From Woeseiaceae bacterium (GTDB taxonomy: Bacteria; Pseudomonadota; Gammaproteobacteria; Steroidobacterales; Woeseiaceae): a stretch of 57,839 bases of DNA. Both the position numbers and the translations under genes were made by a program. The stretch is taken from positions 1 through 57,839 of the forward strand of contig JAJFKU010000005.1 of NCBI GenBank assembly GCA_021773035.1, read 5' to 3'. A model generated the notes under the pieces. That model saw only the letters and a list, made by a program, of their open reading frames with translations, was not told the DNA's origin and did not search any database. Shown piece by piece: positions 17,066 through 26,947 of this stretch (within the stretch, counting starts at the first letter, position 1; each line of letters begins with the position of its first letter).

Positions 17066-19750
17066 TTACTCGGCTGCGTTAGCCGGCCCTGGTTCAAAAA
17101 CCGTTGAAAAGAACAGGGCGTTAAGAAACAGTTTGTTGGTTCCATACCAGATTGCGCGGAAATTCGGATCGTCTGAAAACAGGACTACGCTTCCTTCTCC
17201 CCACCGCTCGGCGATCAGCGCTGCCGTGCCCGCCAGCGCTTCCCGGTTAGTCGTCGATGCGTAACCCGACAGCAACGGCTGCTCGCTGTAAGCAATAACG
17301 GTTGCATAGGGATTTTCCGGGCGCGGCATTACTTCAACGGTGTTCTTGTGCAGCGCGATGTGGCGTCGCTCGTAGCCGAAACCCAGCGGGTGAGTGGTAT
17401 CGAGGTCACCCGAGAAAATCGCACCGCCAATAACGTCGACGGCGTCGCTACGTTCTTTATCCATGTAATCGATTCGTTCCGCTGCTTCGGCCTCATCCGG
17501 ACTTTCCGCTTGACCGGGCAATGGCGAAACAGGGGCCACGTTTCCAACGTCGGCGATTATTTCCGTAGCGTCTTCTGCAGTGGGTTCCACGTAATCAAGT
17601 ACGTTCGCCCGCAGCCAGGGTGATGCCTGACGAATGCCGATGACCGTACCGCCTCGTGCGACCCACTGACGCAGCTGATCGAGGTAAGCAGCTGCGTATT
17701 CCTCGTACTCACCGCCGGGAAAAATGACGTGCGTATACCGGCTCCAGTCGATGCCCTGCAGCCTGTCGCGATCACGCATCGTAACCGGCATGCGCATACG
17801 AAAATCCAGCAGGTGCCAGGCCGCGCCGGTATCGTAGAGATCAACCCCGCGACCGGTGACCAGGAGAACCTTCGGTTCTTTCAACGGCATGAAAGACGGG
17901 CCACCCGGATTCAAACCTGCGATACCGGATGGGCTGCGGCCGGATGTGACCGCATGCACTGTGAGGCCGTCCTCGGCGGCGATAACTCGCATCACAGCCG
18001 CTATCTCGTCCGGCGTTTGCTGCTGGCGGTCGAACGGCACAAACACGCTTCCAGCCTGAAACTCGACCGGACCGCGCGTTGTATGCAGCGCAAACGGCTT
18101 GGTCGCAACGCTGGCAAGCAGGTCGGCGCCGAGCACCCTGTTAAGCGCCCGCGGTGCAAAGTATCCGCTCCATTTGAACGCATACCCGTACTGCGCGGTG
18201 TCGGGAGCAGTCGCCGCTGCTGGCTGCGGCACGACCTCGGTGCCAACCAGGCTGGCGCGAAAATGCCGGCTGGAAAGCGCCTCATAGTGCAAATTAAACG
18301 CCAGCGGCATCGTCCACGAGGAGACGTCATAAAACGTTGCATCCTCAAACTCGGTGATCGTGTCAAAGATACCGCGGATCATTCGGTATTGCGGCTGGCG
18401 CAGCGGCACGATCAACGCCGCCCCGGCCAGGAACGCCTTGCCATTCACTTCGATATCGCGATCCAGTTCGTAGGCCTTGATACGGTGGGACTTCAGCAGC
18501 TCGACAAAGTGAAACAGCCGTGCGGCATCGTTCGGAGCATCGAATACGTAGGCCTTGACCGCATGATCGTCCGCGCTGTCGAGGGCCGAATCGTAAAACC
18601 GTTTCTGAAAATGCAGCAGCTCAACGCGCTGACTGAGCGCACCTTCAATGCTGCCGATGCTGGTGCGAAAGTGTTTTCGGATGTTCTCGCGGTAACTGCG
18701 AAGTCCGTGCGCGGTGTCCAGCTCAACCCCTCTTGCAGCGCTCGCTTCGAACAGAATTCCGATAGCCCCATTCACGAGCGGGTATGTCGACCCTTTGCCT
18801 ATGTAGAAGTTATCGTAGCCCTCGCCGTGATAATACAGGCGCGCTTCCGAGTCGAGGAACTCCTCGGACTCGCGTACGGTATCCAACATCAGCCCTTCGG
18901 CTTCGTCGGGTATCAGAGGGTGCGTTCGCGTCGTGACGCCAGGATGAAAATAGTAGGTTTTATCCCCACCCATCTCGTGATAGTCGACCGATACATTCGG
19001 TCGCCACTCATGCCATTTCTTACCCCAGGCGCGGGATTCGGGCTGAGTGAGCAACAACCATTGCCTGTTGAGATCGAATCCGTAGTGGTTTGTTCGAAAC
19101 AACTGACCGTCGAAATCATGCTCTATGTGCTGCGGATCCGACACTACAACCTGGCTGGCGAAAGAATCGAACCAACTTGCGCGTTTGGCATGCCCGTCCG
19201 GATTAAACACGGCGGTCAGCAGGATGACGCTTTCGTCGAGAATTCGTTCGACTTCCGGGCCTTGCGCCGCGGCCAGGTAGTAGGCAGTCGGTAGTGCAGC
19301 ATCCATGCCCGACGATTCGGCGCCATGCACACCGTAGTTCAGCCAGGTGACCACCGGCATGTCGTCGCTAACGCCTAAGTTCTCGGATGGTTCGGTCAGA
19401 GCGATATGTCGATCTCGAATTTCATCGATGCGCTCGTGGTTCGCCGGCGACGTAATAACCAACAACAGAATCGGCCGGCGTTCGTGAGAATAGCCAATGG
19501 TCTCGACAGTCATGCGATCGGACAGGCCCGCTACAGTCTGCAGGTATTCCACGAGTTGATGGTGTCGGACCGGCGCGCGGCCGAGCGCGTGGCCGAGAAA
19601 ACTCTCCGGCACCGGGATATTTGCGTCGTATGAGACGTTTGCCGGATACATCTCTCTATCGGTTTCGCGGACAATATCTGCCGCCGCCGGATTGGCCGCC
19701 AGAGAGAACAATAAAACCGGAATCAATCGGGCTATCTTAGTCGGATTCAC
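17066..19750 (-). CDS. Secreted M14-family zinc metallopeptidase
   Basis: An 894-residue exported carboxypeptidase-like protein. It has a signal peptide (LIPVLLFSLAANPAAA), an M14 domain (about 60-370) and a C-terminal region (about 600-890) with a GATase/ThuA-like look (VLLVTGRGVDLYD, IFPGGEYEEYAAA). Zinc motif: NYGVHGAESSG (His-x-x-Glu), second ligand VDYHEMGGDK and catalytic Glu in GILFEASAARG. The start is GTG at 19750. Upstream, 15 bases away, is a small lipoprotein gene, then an amidase; downstream is the LysR gene. It probably trims peptides or amides brought near the cell, with the amidase and the neighbouring TBDR handling the products (inference). Confidence 0.88.
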   Translation of the reverse strand: MNPTKIARLIPVLLFSLAANPAAADIVRETDREMYPANVSYDANIPVPESFLGHALGRAPVRHHQLVEYLQTVAGLSDRMTVETIGYSHERRPILLLVITSPANHERIDEIRDRHIALTEPSENLGVSDDMPVVTWLNYGVHGAESSGMDAALPTAYYLAAAQGPEVERILDESVILLTAVFNPDGHAKRASWFDSFASQVVVSDPQHIEHDFDGQLFRTNHYGFDLNRQWLLLTQPESRAWGKKWHEWRPNVSVDYHEMGGDKTYYFHPGVTTRTHPLIPDEAEGLMLDTVRESEEFLDSEARLYYHGEGYDNFYIGKGSTYPLVNGAIGILFEASAARGVELDTAHGLRSYRENIRKHFRTSIGSIEGALSQRVELLHFQKRFYDSALDSADDHAVKAYVFDAPNDAARLFHFVELLKSHRIKAYELDRDIEVNGKAFLAGAALIVPLRQPQYRMIRGIFDTITEFEDATFYDVSSWTMPLAFNLHYEALSSRHFRASLVGTEVVPQPAAATAPDTAQYGYAFKWSGYFAPRALNRVLGADLLASVATKPFALHTTRGPVEFQAGSVFVPFDRQQQTPDEIAAVMRVIAAEDGLTVHAVTSGRSPSGIAGLNPGGPSFMPLKEPKVLLVTGRGVDLYDTGAAWHLLDFRMRMPVTMRDRDRLQGIDWSRYTHVIFPGGEYEEYAAAYLDQLRQWVARGGTVIGIRQASPWLRANVLDYVEPTAEDATEIIADVGNVAPVSPLPGQAESPDEAEAAERIDYMDKERSDAVDVIGGAIFSGDLDTTHPLGFGYERRHIALHKNTVEVMPRPENPYATVIAYSEQPLLSGYASTTNREALAGTAALIAERWGEGSVVLFSDDPNFRAIWYGTNKLFLNALFFSTVFEPGPANAAE

Positions 19751-19765
19751 AATATTGCCAGGCTC

Positions 19766-20050
19766 CTATTCGGGGGGTGCTGAAATCAGCGGAATCAATT
19801 GGGTGTCGTCTCGCGGTGGCTTGCACGTTCGTCGCTTGACGCGTGTACCGGTCGTTGTCTCTTTTCGGCATCCGTAGGGATTCTCCAGGTCGGAATCTGA
19901 CAGAGTTTCCTCAATGACGCCGGGACCGTTGGCGACAGACTTGCCGGTTTGCCTGGCCTCCTGTTCCGCCTCACCGCCGAGCGGAGCAGAGACGCAGCCT
20001 GCGACAATCGTTGCCATGAACAACGTCCTCCCTATCTGCTGCGAGACCAT
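19766..20050 (-). CDS. Small lipoprotein
   Basis: A 94-residue protein with a lipobox-like N-terminus (GRTLFMATIVAGC, Cys near 19) and a C-terminal motif YGCRKETTTGTRVKRRTCK, a pattern seen in small gammaproteobacterial lipoproteins of unknown role. ATG 20050 has AGGAC seven bases upstream; the longer open frame is shadow. It lies 20 bases from the end of the amidase gene and 15 bases before the M14 gene, so it is part of the same operon. Two cysteines near the end may form a disulfide. Confidence 0.6.
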   Translation of the reverse strand: MVSQQIGRTLFMATIVAGCVSAPLGGEAEQEARQTGKSVANGPGVIEETLSDSDLENPYGCRKETTTGTRVKRRTCKPPRDDTQLIPLISAPPE

Positions 20051-20069
20051 ATCTTCGTCCTTTGCATTG

Positions 20070-21623
20070 TCACTCGCGGTCGGCAAGTGGCGGTTTACGG
20101 GCATTAGTCGCCTGCTCGAACGCATAGGCCAGCTGGATTAACTCCGCATCGCTGAATTCCGCGCCTATGAATGAAATCCCGACGGGAAGACCGAGAACAT
20201 CGCCTGCCGGGACGGTGACGCTGGCGTAACCGGAAATCGCCGCAAGCGACGAACTCGAAATGCCGGAAGAATGATCGCCGCTGACATTGTCTATCATCCA
20301 GGCAGGGCTTCTCGTCGGCGCGATCAGGGCGTCGAGCTCATGCTCTTGCAGGGCACTGTCCAATCCGGATTGCGATATACGCTTGCTGTCCGCAAGGGCT
20401 TCGAGGTACACCGCATCGGTCAGACTCCCTTTGGACTGGGCCAGCAACATTCGCTCCTGCCCGAAAAAGGGCATCACGGACGCGGCATGAGACTCGTTAA
20501 AGTCGATGATCTCCTGCAGGCTGCCCACCGGTGCGCCGGAGCTTTCCAGGTATTTATTCAGGTCCGCCTTGAACTCGTAATAAAGCACTTCGCGCGCGGC
20601 AGCACCCATGCCTTCTGTGTGGACGTCGACCGGGTCGACGACTTCGGCCCCCAGGGTCCTGAGTATCGCAATCGTGTCCTCGAGAATCTGCTCCACGCGG
20701 GCGTCGTTACCGGCACCACTGTAACCACGATACACACCGATACGGGCGCCCTGCAGCGCGTCTGTCGTCAGATTTGCGGCGAAATCCGGCAACGAATCCG
20801 GGAACTTGTCTGCCAACGGATCACCCTTGTCGGCGCCGACCATCGCATTAAGCAGGATGGCCGCATCCTCGACGCTGCGACCCATGGGGCCGGCAGTGTC
20901 CTGGCTATGCGCAATCGGTATGACACCGCTCCGGCTTACCAGGCCCAGCGTCGGCTTGATACCGACAATACCGTTCACGCTGGACGGGCAGACAATCGAT
21001 CCGTTGGTTTCCGTGCCGACAGCCACGCTCGTGAGACTTGCCGCAACCGCCACCGCGGAACCGCTGGACGACCCACAGGGGTTGCGCAAGATACCGTAGG
21101 GGTTTTTTGTTTGACCGCCGATACTGCTCCAGCCGCTCGACGAACTCGTCGAACGAAAATTGGCCCATTCGCTAAGGTTTGCCTTGCCGAGAATGACGGC
21201 GCCGGCTGTCCGCAGCCTGGCAACGAGGAAGGCATCTGCGGGGGGGCGATGCCCTTTCATTGCCAGGCTGCCGGCAGTCGTCTCCATCTGGTCGGCCGTA
21301 TCGATGTTGGCTTTCAACACCACGGGTATGCCGTGCATCGGCCCGCGCGCCCCTCGCTCGCGTCGTTCCTCATCGAGTGCGATGGCTATCTCGAGCGCCT
21401 GCGGATTAATCTCAATAATCGAGTTGAGTTCCGGGCCGCTGCGGTCGATTGCTTCGATTCTGTCAAGGTAGTACTGCGTCAGCTGACGCGAACTGAGTTC
21501 GCCCTGCTGCATAAGCGACTGCAGGGTCTGAATGTCGGACTCCTGATAGTCGCGCACCTGCTCCTCAACCGTGCACGCTGAAAGCAGTAACAGCGCAAGA
21601 AATCCTGGAATAAGCCGACTCAT
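20070..21623 (-). CDS. Amidase-signature lipoprotein
   Basis: A 517-residue amidase-signature enzyme anchored as a lipoprotein: signal FLALLLLSAC with Cys at about 16. The Ser-cisSer-Lys triad parts are visible: GIPVVLKANIDT (Lys), NPCGSSSGSAVAVAA (cis-Ser block) and TETNGSIVCPSSVNG (nucleophile Ser region). ATG 21623 was chosen because the lipobox follows directly; the upstream frame is shadow. It hydrolyses amide bonds in the periplasm or outer membrane; likely substrates are peptide amides or amino-acid amides. It sits first in an operon with a small lipoprotein, the M14 peptidase and LysR. Confidence 0.88.
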   Translation of the reverse strand: MSRLIPGFLALLLLSACTVEEQVRDYQESDIQTLQSLMQQGELSSRQLTQYYLDRIEAIDRSGPELNSIIEINPQALEIAIALDEERRERGARGPMHGIPVVLKANIDTADQMETTAGSLAMKGHRPPADAFLVARLRTAGAVILGKANLSEWANFRSTSSSSGWSSIGGQTKNPYGILRNPCGSSSGSAVAVAASLTSVAVGTETNGSIVCPSSVNGIVGIKPTLGLVSRSGVIPIAHSQDTAGPMGRSVEDAAILLNAMVGADKGDPLADKFPDSLPDFAANLTTDALQGARIGVYRGYSGAGNDARVEQILEDTIAILRTLGAEVVDPVDVHTEGMGAAAREVLYYEFKADLNKYLESSGAPVGSLQEIIDFNESHAASVMPFFGQERMLLAQSKGSLTDAVYLEALADSKRISQSGLDSALQEHELDALIAPTRSPAWMIDNVSGDHSSGISSSSLAAISGYASVTVPAGDVLGLPVGISFIGAEFSDAELIQLAYAFEQATNARKPPLADRE

Positions 21624-21660
21624 TGTGTTGACTCCGGTGTTTCGGGACAAACAGCTTAGA

Positions 21661-21695
21661 TCAAAAAGAGGGCGGACACTGTGTTGTCCGCCCTC
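21661..21695 (-). terminator. Intrinsic terminator behind the 21724 receptor gene
   Basis: GAGGGCGGACA (21668-21678), loop ctgtgt, TGTCCGCCCTC (21685-21695), followed on the minus strand by TTTTTGA. The 11-bp stem ends the TBDR transcript 29 bases after its stop, separating it from the amidase operon. Confidence 0.85.
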
Positions 21696-21723
21696 AAGCC
21701 TCACCGATGTTTGACCTTGTTTC

Positions 21724-24681
21724 TTATAACTGCATCGTAAAACCTACGTAGAAGCTGCGACCGACAGGATCGTATTGAGAGCAGTTCGACACACAGCCGC
21801 CTTCCCGATCCGCATCGTCACCGTCGACATTATCCGGGATCAGCGGCGGATCTTCATCGAGAATGTTGTTAATGCCGGCAAAGAACTGATACTGGCTTTC
21901 AGAACCAAAGGTATAGCTGCCGCTCAATTTGCTGATGTAATGGGTATCGAGCCTATAGCGCGCTATCAGCGCCGGATCGTCGCCATCCTCGATCGCGTCC
22001 GCCAGATCTTCGTTATCGGTGTTGACTTCACCGATGATGTTGGTGAGCCAGCTCACCCGCCACGGTCCACGATTGTAGCTCGCCTGAAGTTGGATGCGAT
22101 CGTTCGGGTTCTCGGTTTCACCGCTATCGTCATCGATGTTAATGCCGATGATATTCCCTGCAGCGTCAAACTCGTTTCGCAGCACATCCTTATCCAACAG
22201 TGTGGTCCAGGTGGCTTCGAGCTTGATGTCGCCATCGGCCAGGTCCCAAAGGTAGCTGGAGTAGACATCGATGCCGCTGGTCTGAAATCCGGATTCGTTA
22301 CGTGGCTCCGAGTCGATCCTGTTGATCTGCCCGACACCATCGCGAAATATCAGATTGCACTCTCTCGTGTTGCTGAAACCAGCGGATTCATAACACAGGT
22401 CCAGCGAACCCTGCCGACTGGTATTGACGATCGCATCCGAGATGTCGATATCCCACCAGTCTACCGAAAGGCCGAATCCCGGCAGAAACTCCGGCTCGAG
22501 AACAAACCCGACGGTCATCGTGTCGGCCTGTTCCTCGAACAGCATATCGTTACCGAGGTTGAAGCCGCGCTCTTCGATTTCAACGTTGCCGTCGAAGCTA
22601 CCGGTCGCTGCAACCTCTGCCGCGATCGCGGCAACGGAGAGGCAATTGTCGCCAACCACGGTACCCGCATCGGCCAGTGTCACGCCATCACAGGGATCGT
22701 TCTTGCCGAACGTCGTTGTGCGCGGTACCGAGAATGCCTCGAGAATGCTTGGCGCCCGAGTCGCCCGGGACCAGCTACCGCGAAACCGCAGGGATTCGAC
22801 CGGTGCGTACTCGAAGCCGCCTTTGTAACTCGTGACGCCGCCAACATGACTGTAGTCGGCATAGCGCACGGCCGCATCGAAGGCCAGATAGTGGGCCAGG
22901 GGCTGCTCCGCAAGCACGGGAAAAACGGCCTCGACGAATATCTCGGAAACATCGGTGTGTCCGCCGTTGCTGGGAACGGCGACAAACGTCGTTCCCTGGT
23001 CCCTGAGCAGGGAGTCGGTAATGGTCCGGCTATCGTCTTCGCGATATTCAAGGCCGAAAGCCACGCCGAGTGGGCCGCCCGGCAACTCCATCAGTTCGCC
23101 GGTCGTCAGCGCGCTCAGAGTCCACTGCTCGATATTGCCGATGAAGGTACTATCGTCCTTGATCCACGCGGTCATCTCCGGAGTCACAGAGCCCTGGCCG
23201 AAGATGTTGAGCGGCACACAGCCACGCGCGACCGACTGCGGGTTGACACAACGGAATTGCCCGGGGTTGGTCGGATCCGCTTCGATATCGAGTGCGTCAA
23301 CGACGTTGGCCTTGATGGTGTTGCCACTGACCAGCTGAGCCTGCAGGGTACGTCCGTAGTTAAAGCCCACATCCCAGTCCCAGTTATCGTTCAGGGCGCC
23401 GTCCAGAGCGATGCCGAAACGGAATGTCTCACGTGTATTCTCGATGAAGCGCTCAATTTCCGTAAAGCGACGCCGCCAGTCGAGGCCAATAACATTGGTG
23501 CCGCCGGCCCCATCGCCAAACCCTCCGGCGGAAGGATCGGCAAACGCAATGTCGAGGATAGACTGCGGAATCAACGGGTTGTCGATCGGTATCATCCAGC
23601 TGTTAAAATCACGTCCAAGGTGATACTCCCTGGCCTGGGTATTCTCCGGGCTGCGATTGGAGATCGTGTCAGTGCGCGCGAAGTAGCCGTTCATAGACAG
23701 GTTGACGGCCTCACTGACCTTGTACTCCGCCTTACCGGCAAAGTTGTAGCGCCGGATCGGCGTTGTAATCGAGGCGAGTTCATTGGTGTTGTAACCATGT
23801 AAATCCTCGTCGAAAGGGCGCGTGGCGGTCGTACCGTTCGCAAACACGATCCTGCCTCCGTCAGCGCCGGTACCGCCAATACGGGTACCGTCTGCTTCTA
23901 GCAGTTCGTAACGGCCGCCGGGCGTAAAGGAGCTGAAATCGGGTCCGAGAGACCCATCGCTGCGGGCTTCCGTTGCCTCCACGGCCCAGGGGCGATCTCT
24001 CGACCGCAACACCCTGCGATCAAACAAGGACGCGCTCAGCATGGCGTGTCCTCTGCCCTCCGCAAAGGGAGCACCCAGGGTCAGGCCTACCGTAAAGTTT
24101 TCCTCGCCGCCCGCTTCAGGAATTTCGCCGCGGGTACGCAGGCGGATACCGTTGAAGTCCTTCCGCGTAATAATGTTGATTACACCGGCCAGGGCGTCTG
24201 ATCCGTAGATTGCGGAAGCACCGCCGGTAAGCACCTCGATACGCTCGATAAAGTCGATAGGAATCGTACTCAGATCAACATTCGACTGACCGGTCCGGCT
24301 GGACACCATGCGCTTGCCATCGAGCAGGGTCAGGGTGCGCTCCACGCCCAGTCCCCTGAGCGCTACCGATGCAACACCGGAGCGGTCGGTACCGCTTGTC
24401 GACTCGCGCGCGGTTGTCTGCTGCTGGATAGACGGTAACTGTTGCAACAAACCGTCCAGCGTTTCGATGCCCGATATCTGGATGTCTTCGGCATCCATCA
24501 CGCTTATTGGTATCGGTGTCGAAAACTCGTTACGCGGAACGTGAGAACCCGTAACGATAATCTCTTCGACCGGTTCGTCCTGCGCCTGCACGGCGCCACA
24601 CAGTCCCAAAGTTATCAGTCCGAAAAACGCAGCGCGTGCAGGACGCACGCGATGAAAAAAAGTCTCGCATGAATGTTTCAT
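21724..24681 (-). CDS. Large TonB-dependent receptor (CirA/PapC-like, 985 aa)
   Basis: A 985-residue outer-membrane receptor: signal peptide (AAFFGLITLGLCGAVQA), TonB box DEPVEEIIVTGSHVPR, plug with SVALRGLGVERTLTLLDGKR and GGASAIYGSDALAGVINII, then a long barrel ending SFYVGFTMQL. EEIIVTGSRI-type starts and length near 1000 are typical of receptors for peptides or glycans in marine gammaproteobacteria. I start it at ATG 24681, where a GGGGG site precedes. It has its own terminator and lies upstream of the amidase/M14 operon, suggesting uptake of peptide products. Ligand is unproven. Confidence 0.88.
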   Translation of the reverse strand: MKHSCETFFHRVRPARAAFFGLITLGLCGAVQAQDEPVEEIIVTGSHVPRNEFSTPIPISVMDAEDIQISGIETLDGLLQQLPSIQQQTTARESTSGTDRSGVASVALRGLGVERTLTLLDGKRMVSSRTGQSNVDLSTIPIDFIERIEVLTGGASAIYGSDALAGVINIITRKDFNGIRLRTRGEIPEAGGEENFTVGLTLGAPFAEGRGHAMLSASLFDRRVLRSRDRPWAVEATEARSDGSLGPDFSSFTPGGRYELLEADGTRIGGTGADGGRIVFANGTTATRPFDEDLHGYNTNELASITTPIRRYNFAGKAEYKVSEAVNLSMNGYFARTDTISNRSPENTQAREYHLGRDFNSWMIPIDNPLIPQSILDIAFADPSAGGFGDGAGGTNVIGLDWRRRFTEIERFIENTRETFRFGIALDGALNDNWDWDVGFNYGRTLQAQLVSGNTIKANVVDALDIEADPTNPGQFRCVNPQSVARGCVPLNIFGQGSVTPEMTAWIKDDSTFIGNIEQWTLSALTTGELMELPGGPLGVAFGLEYREDDSRTITDSLLRDQGTTFVAVPSNGGHTDVSEIFVEAVFPVLAEQPLAHYLAFDAAVRYADYSHVGGVTSYKGGFEYAPVESLRFRGSWSRATRAPSILEAFSVPRTTTFGKNDPCDGVTLADAGTVVGDNCLSVAAIAAEVAATGSFDGNVEIEERGFNLGNDMLFEEQADTMTVGFVLEPEFLPGFGLSVDWWDIDISDAIVNTSRQGSLDLCYESAGFSNTRECNLIFRDGVGQINRIDSEPRNESGFQTSGIDVYSSYLWDLADGDIKLEATWTTLLDKDVLRNEFDAAGNIIGINIDDDSGETENPNDRIQLQASYNRGPWRVSWLTNIIGEVNTDNEDLADAIEDGDDPALIARYRLDTHYISKLSGSYTFGSESQYQFFAGINNILDEDPPLIPDNVDGDDADREGGCVSNCSQYDPVGRSFYVGFTMQL

Positions 24682-24851
24682 ATCTATCCCCCGTAAACTC
24701 AACCAAACCACAATTACAAGCTCTACCGTCTCCCGCCCGGCTCCAAATCAGAATAGAGCGCAACAGGATCGACAAGGTTGCAGATTGAGAATGATTCGAT
24801 GTTTATTGGGAATGATCGGCGCAGTACGTTCTTGCGTCTTCCCGACAGGTA

Positions 24852-25196
24852 CTAGAATTCAGAGTAGATTTTGCGAACTCTCTCGACGACGTGGCTTGTT
24901 CCGCACCAGCCCTTTTCAAGCGTGATCATGTCGCCGGCCCGCAATTCGTAGGTGTCGCCCTGATCGCCACTGAGAATCCAGTGACCCTGCAGGACAAAAC
25001 ACAACTCGCTGCTCTGCCGTTCAAGGCGATAGTGACCGGGCGTGCATTCCCAGATGCCATTTTCATGGCCCTGGTTGTCGGAGTAATAGACCTTTCCGTA
25101 GGTGTGTGGCGCTGTTGCTTCCAGCGGGTGCGGGTGCGCACCCCAGTCTTCAAGATCATCTACATCGGTGGCTTGCGGGACAAATGATAAAGACAT
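24852..25196 (-). CDS. Cupin-domain protein (DUF861/EutQ-like)
   Basis: A 114-residue single-cupin protein. KVYYSDNQGHENGIWECTPG, RQSSELCFVLQGHWILSGD and a C-terminal YELRAGDMITLEKGWCG resemble DUF861 cupins, though metal ligands are not obvious (one His in the usual position is lacking). ATG 25196 has AGGAG eight bases upstream; upstream residues in the same frame are shadow. It follows the CstA gene by 23 bases on the same strand. Function unknown; may bind a small ligand or an amine compound. Confidence 0.75.
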   Translation of the reverse strand: MSLSFVPQATDVDDLEDWGAHPHPLEATAPHTYGKVYYSDNQGHENGIWECTPGHYRLERQSSELCFVLQGHWILSGDQGDTYELRAGDMITLEKGWCGTSHVVERVRKIYSEF

Positions 25197-25219
25197 GATT
25201 CGATCTCCTGTGTTGCTTT

Positions 25220-26908
25220 CTATCGACGTGGCGTCGTGGAACCGGCGGCCCGTTGCTTCCTGGCCGCTGAGATGACGGACGCCGCTTCCAGGATGACCAG
25301 CAGGCTTGCCGCGAGTACCGCGAAATCGATCGCTACCAGAAGCCAGTTCTCCGCCCTGTACCAATCGATCAGTTTCAACGCCGCTGCCCACGATGAGGTC
25401 GCCAATACGAAGATCATCGGTACCAGCGTGTAGCGCGCACGGCGCCCGAGCTTGATCAACATCACGGAAATCACCAACAGCGTGAGGCCCGCGAGAATCT
25501 GATTCGTCGAACCGAACAGCGGCCAGATGACGAGTCCACCGCTGCCGGACGCGTCGCCCGCACCGAATGCCACGCCCAGACAGCAGGAAACGGCAAGCAG
25601 GGTCGCAACGATGCCGTTCCTGAGAAACGGTATCTTAAAGATCTCACCCCATTCCTGAATAATGTAGCGCTGCAGGCGAACGCCTGAATCCATCGTCGTT
25701 CCGGCGAACAGCACGACCATCGTCGCCAGCAGGGTTTGGGAGACGCCGATCGGAATATTCCATCCGGCAGTAATCATCTGCGCACCGCCCGCGATAAACG
25801 TAGCGGCCCCGGCACTGCCGTAGCTGCTGTACATCTCATGCCAGAGTTCGGGCGTTGCCGCGAGCGCCGCAGCGCTGACTGCGACGATGGTTATCAGCGC
25901 GAGAGACCCCTCGCCAATCGCACCGAGGTAACCAACGAATCGTGCATCGGGTTCTTTATCGATCTGCTTCGATGTCGTGCCCGACGACACGATGCCGTGA
26001 AACCCGGAAACAGCACCACAGGCAATCGTCACGAACAACAGCGGAAACATCGACGGCGCGTCTTCGCTGATGCGTTGGTTGAACGCCGGTGCCGAAATAT
26101 CCGGCAGCGAAAGCAACACGGCACCGTACAGGAGAATCAGGCCGACGAACAATTGCAGCCCGTTGATAAAATCTCGCGGCTGCAACAACACCCACACCGG
26201 CAGCATGGATGCGATTCCGGCATAAACGAACAGCAGCAGAACCCAGCTCGTATTCGCCGTAAGGCCAAACATTGACGGCAGTTCCAGCGGCATAGCACTG
26301 CCAACGTAAACCGACAGATACAGCGCAGCGACACCAGCAATAGACAGCGCCAGCAGATTGTATTTCCGATGCAGGAGTTGCCCGACAATTAGCGCGACCA
26401 GGATAGCGGACCAGGCTGGAAATACAGACTCTGGCGTACTCGTGAATGCACCTGCGATCACCACACCGAACACGGCGTTGACCATCAGCAAAACAAGAAA
26501 CGTCACAATCATGAAAAGCGTACGCGTGCGTTTGCCGATGACCTCTTCCGACAGACCACCGATGGACTTGCCCCGGTGCCTGGTGCTCGCCCAGATAGCG
26601 CCGACGTCGTGTACGCCTGCGAAGAACACCGTACCAAAGGTCACCCAGAGCACAGCCGGAACCCAGCCCCAGTAGGCGGCTATCGCCGGGCCGACAATCG
26701 GCGCCGCGCCGGCAACCGAGGTGAAATGATGCCCCCACAGGACGTATTTGTTTGTCGGGTGGAAATCTACGCCATCATTCAGTTCATGCGCGGGCGTGAC
26801 AAAATCCGGGGCGAGCCGGAATACCTTTGCTGCAATGAATTTGGAATACACGAACCAACCGAACGCCATGCCGGCAATACCCAGCACGACAATCACGAGC
26901 GATTGCAT
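25220..26908 (-). CDS. cstA: CstA-family peptide/pyruvate transporter
   Basis: A 562-residue inner-membrane protein with about 16 hydrophobic segments and the signature DGVDFHPTNKYVLWGHHFTSVAGAAPIVGPAIAA (quoted in parts: GHHFTSVAGAAPIVGP near 65). FLGTNQ-like and GFHGIVSSGTTSKQID blocks are conserved in CstA/BtsT. Members take up peptides or pyruvate under starvation. It lies between two cupin genes and next to two TBDRs, so peptide or pyruvate uptake after extracellular breakdown is a sensible role. It is shorter than E. coli CstA (701), as many CstA homologues are. Confidence 0.88.
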   Translation of the reverse strand: MQSLVIVVLGIAGMAFGWFVYSKFIAAKVFRLAPDFVTPAHELNDGVDFHPTNKYVLWGHHFTSVAGAAPIVGPAIAAYWGWVPAVLWVTFGTVFFAGVHDVGAIWASTRHRGKSIGGLSEEVIGKRTRTLFMIVTFLVLLMVNAVFGVVIAGAFTSTPESVFPAWSAILVALIVGQLLHRKYNLLALSIAGVAALYLSVYVGSAMPLELPSMFGLTANTSWVLLLFVYAGIASMLPVWVLLQPRDFINGLQLFVGLILLYGAVLLSLPDISAPAFNQRISEDAPSMFPLLFVTIACGAVSGFHGIVSSGTTSKQIDKEPDARFVGYLGAIGEGSLALITIVAVSAAALAATPELWHEMYSSYGSAGAATFIAGGAQMITAGWNIPIGVSQTLLATMVVLFAGTTMDSGVRLQRYIIQEWGEIFKIPFLRNGIVATLLAVSCCLGVAFGAGDASGSGGLVIWPLFGSTNQILAGLTLLVISVMLIKLGRRARYTLVPMIFVLATSSWAAALKLIDWYRAENWLLVAIDFAVLAASLLVILEAASVISAARKQRAAGSTTPRR

Positions 26909-26947
26909 CAGCGAACCCCTTGTTTGAGTCGTTCTACGCGACCCAGT

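Noticed and set aside
24770..24815. Fur-like sequence (gagaatgattc) upstream of the 24681 receptor
   Set aside because: Only part of the 19-base Fur box matches, and no iron-uptake gene neighbours it.
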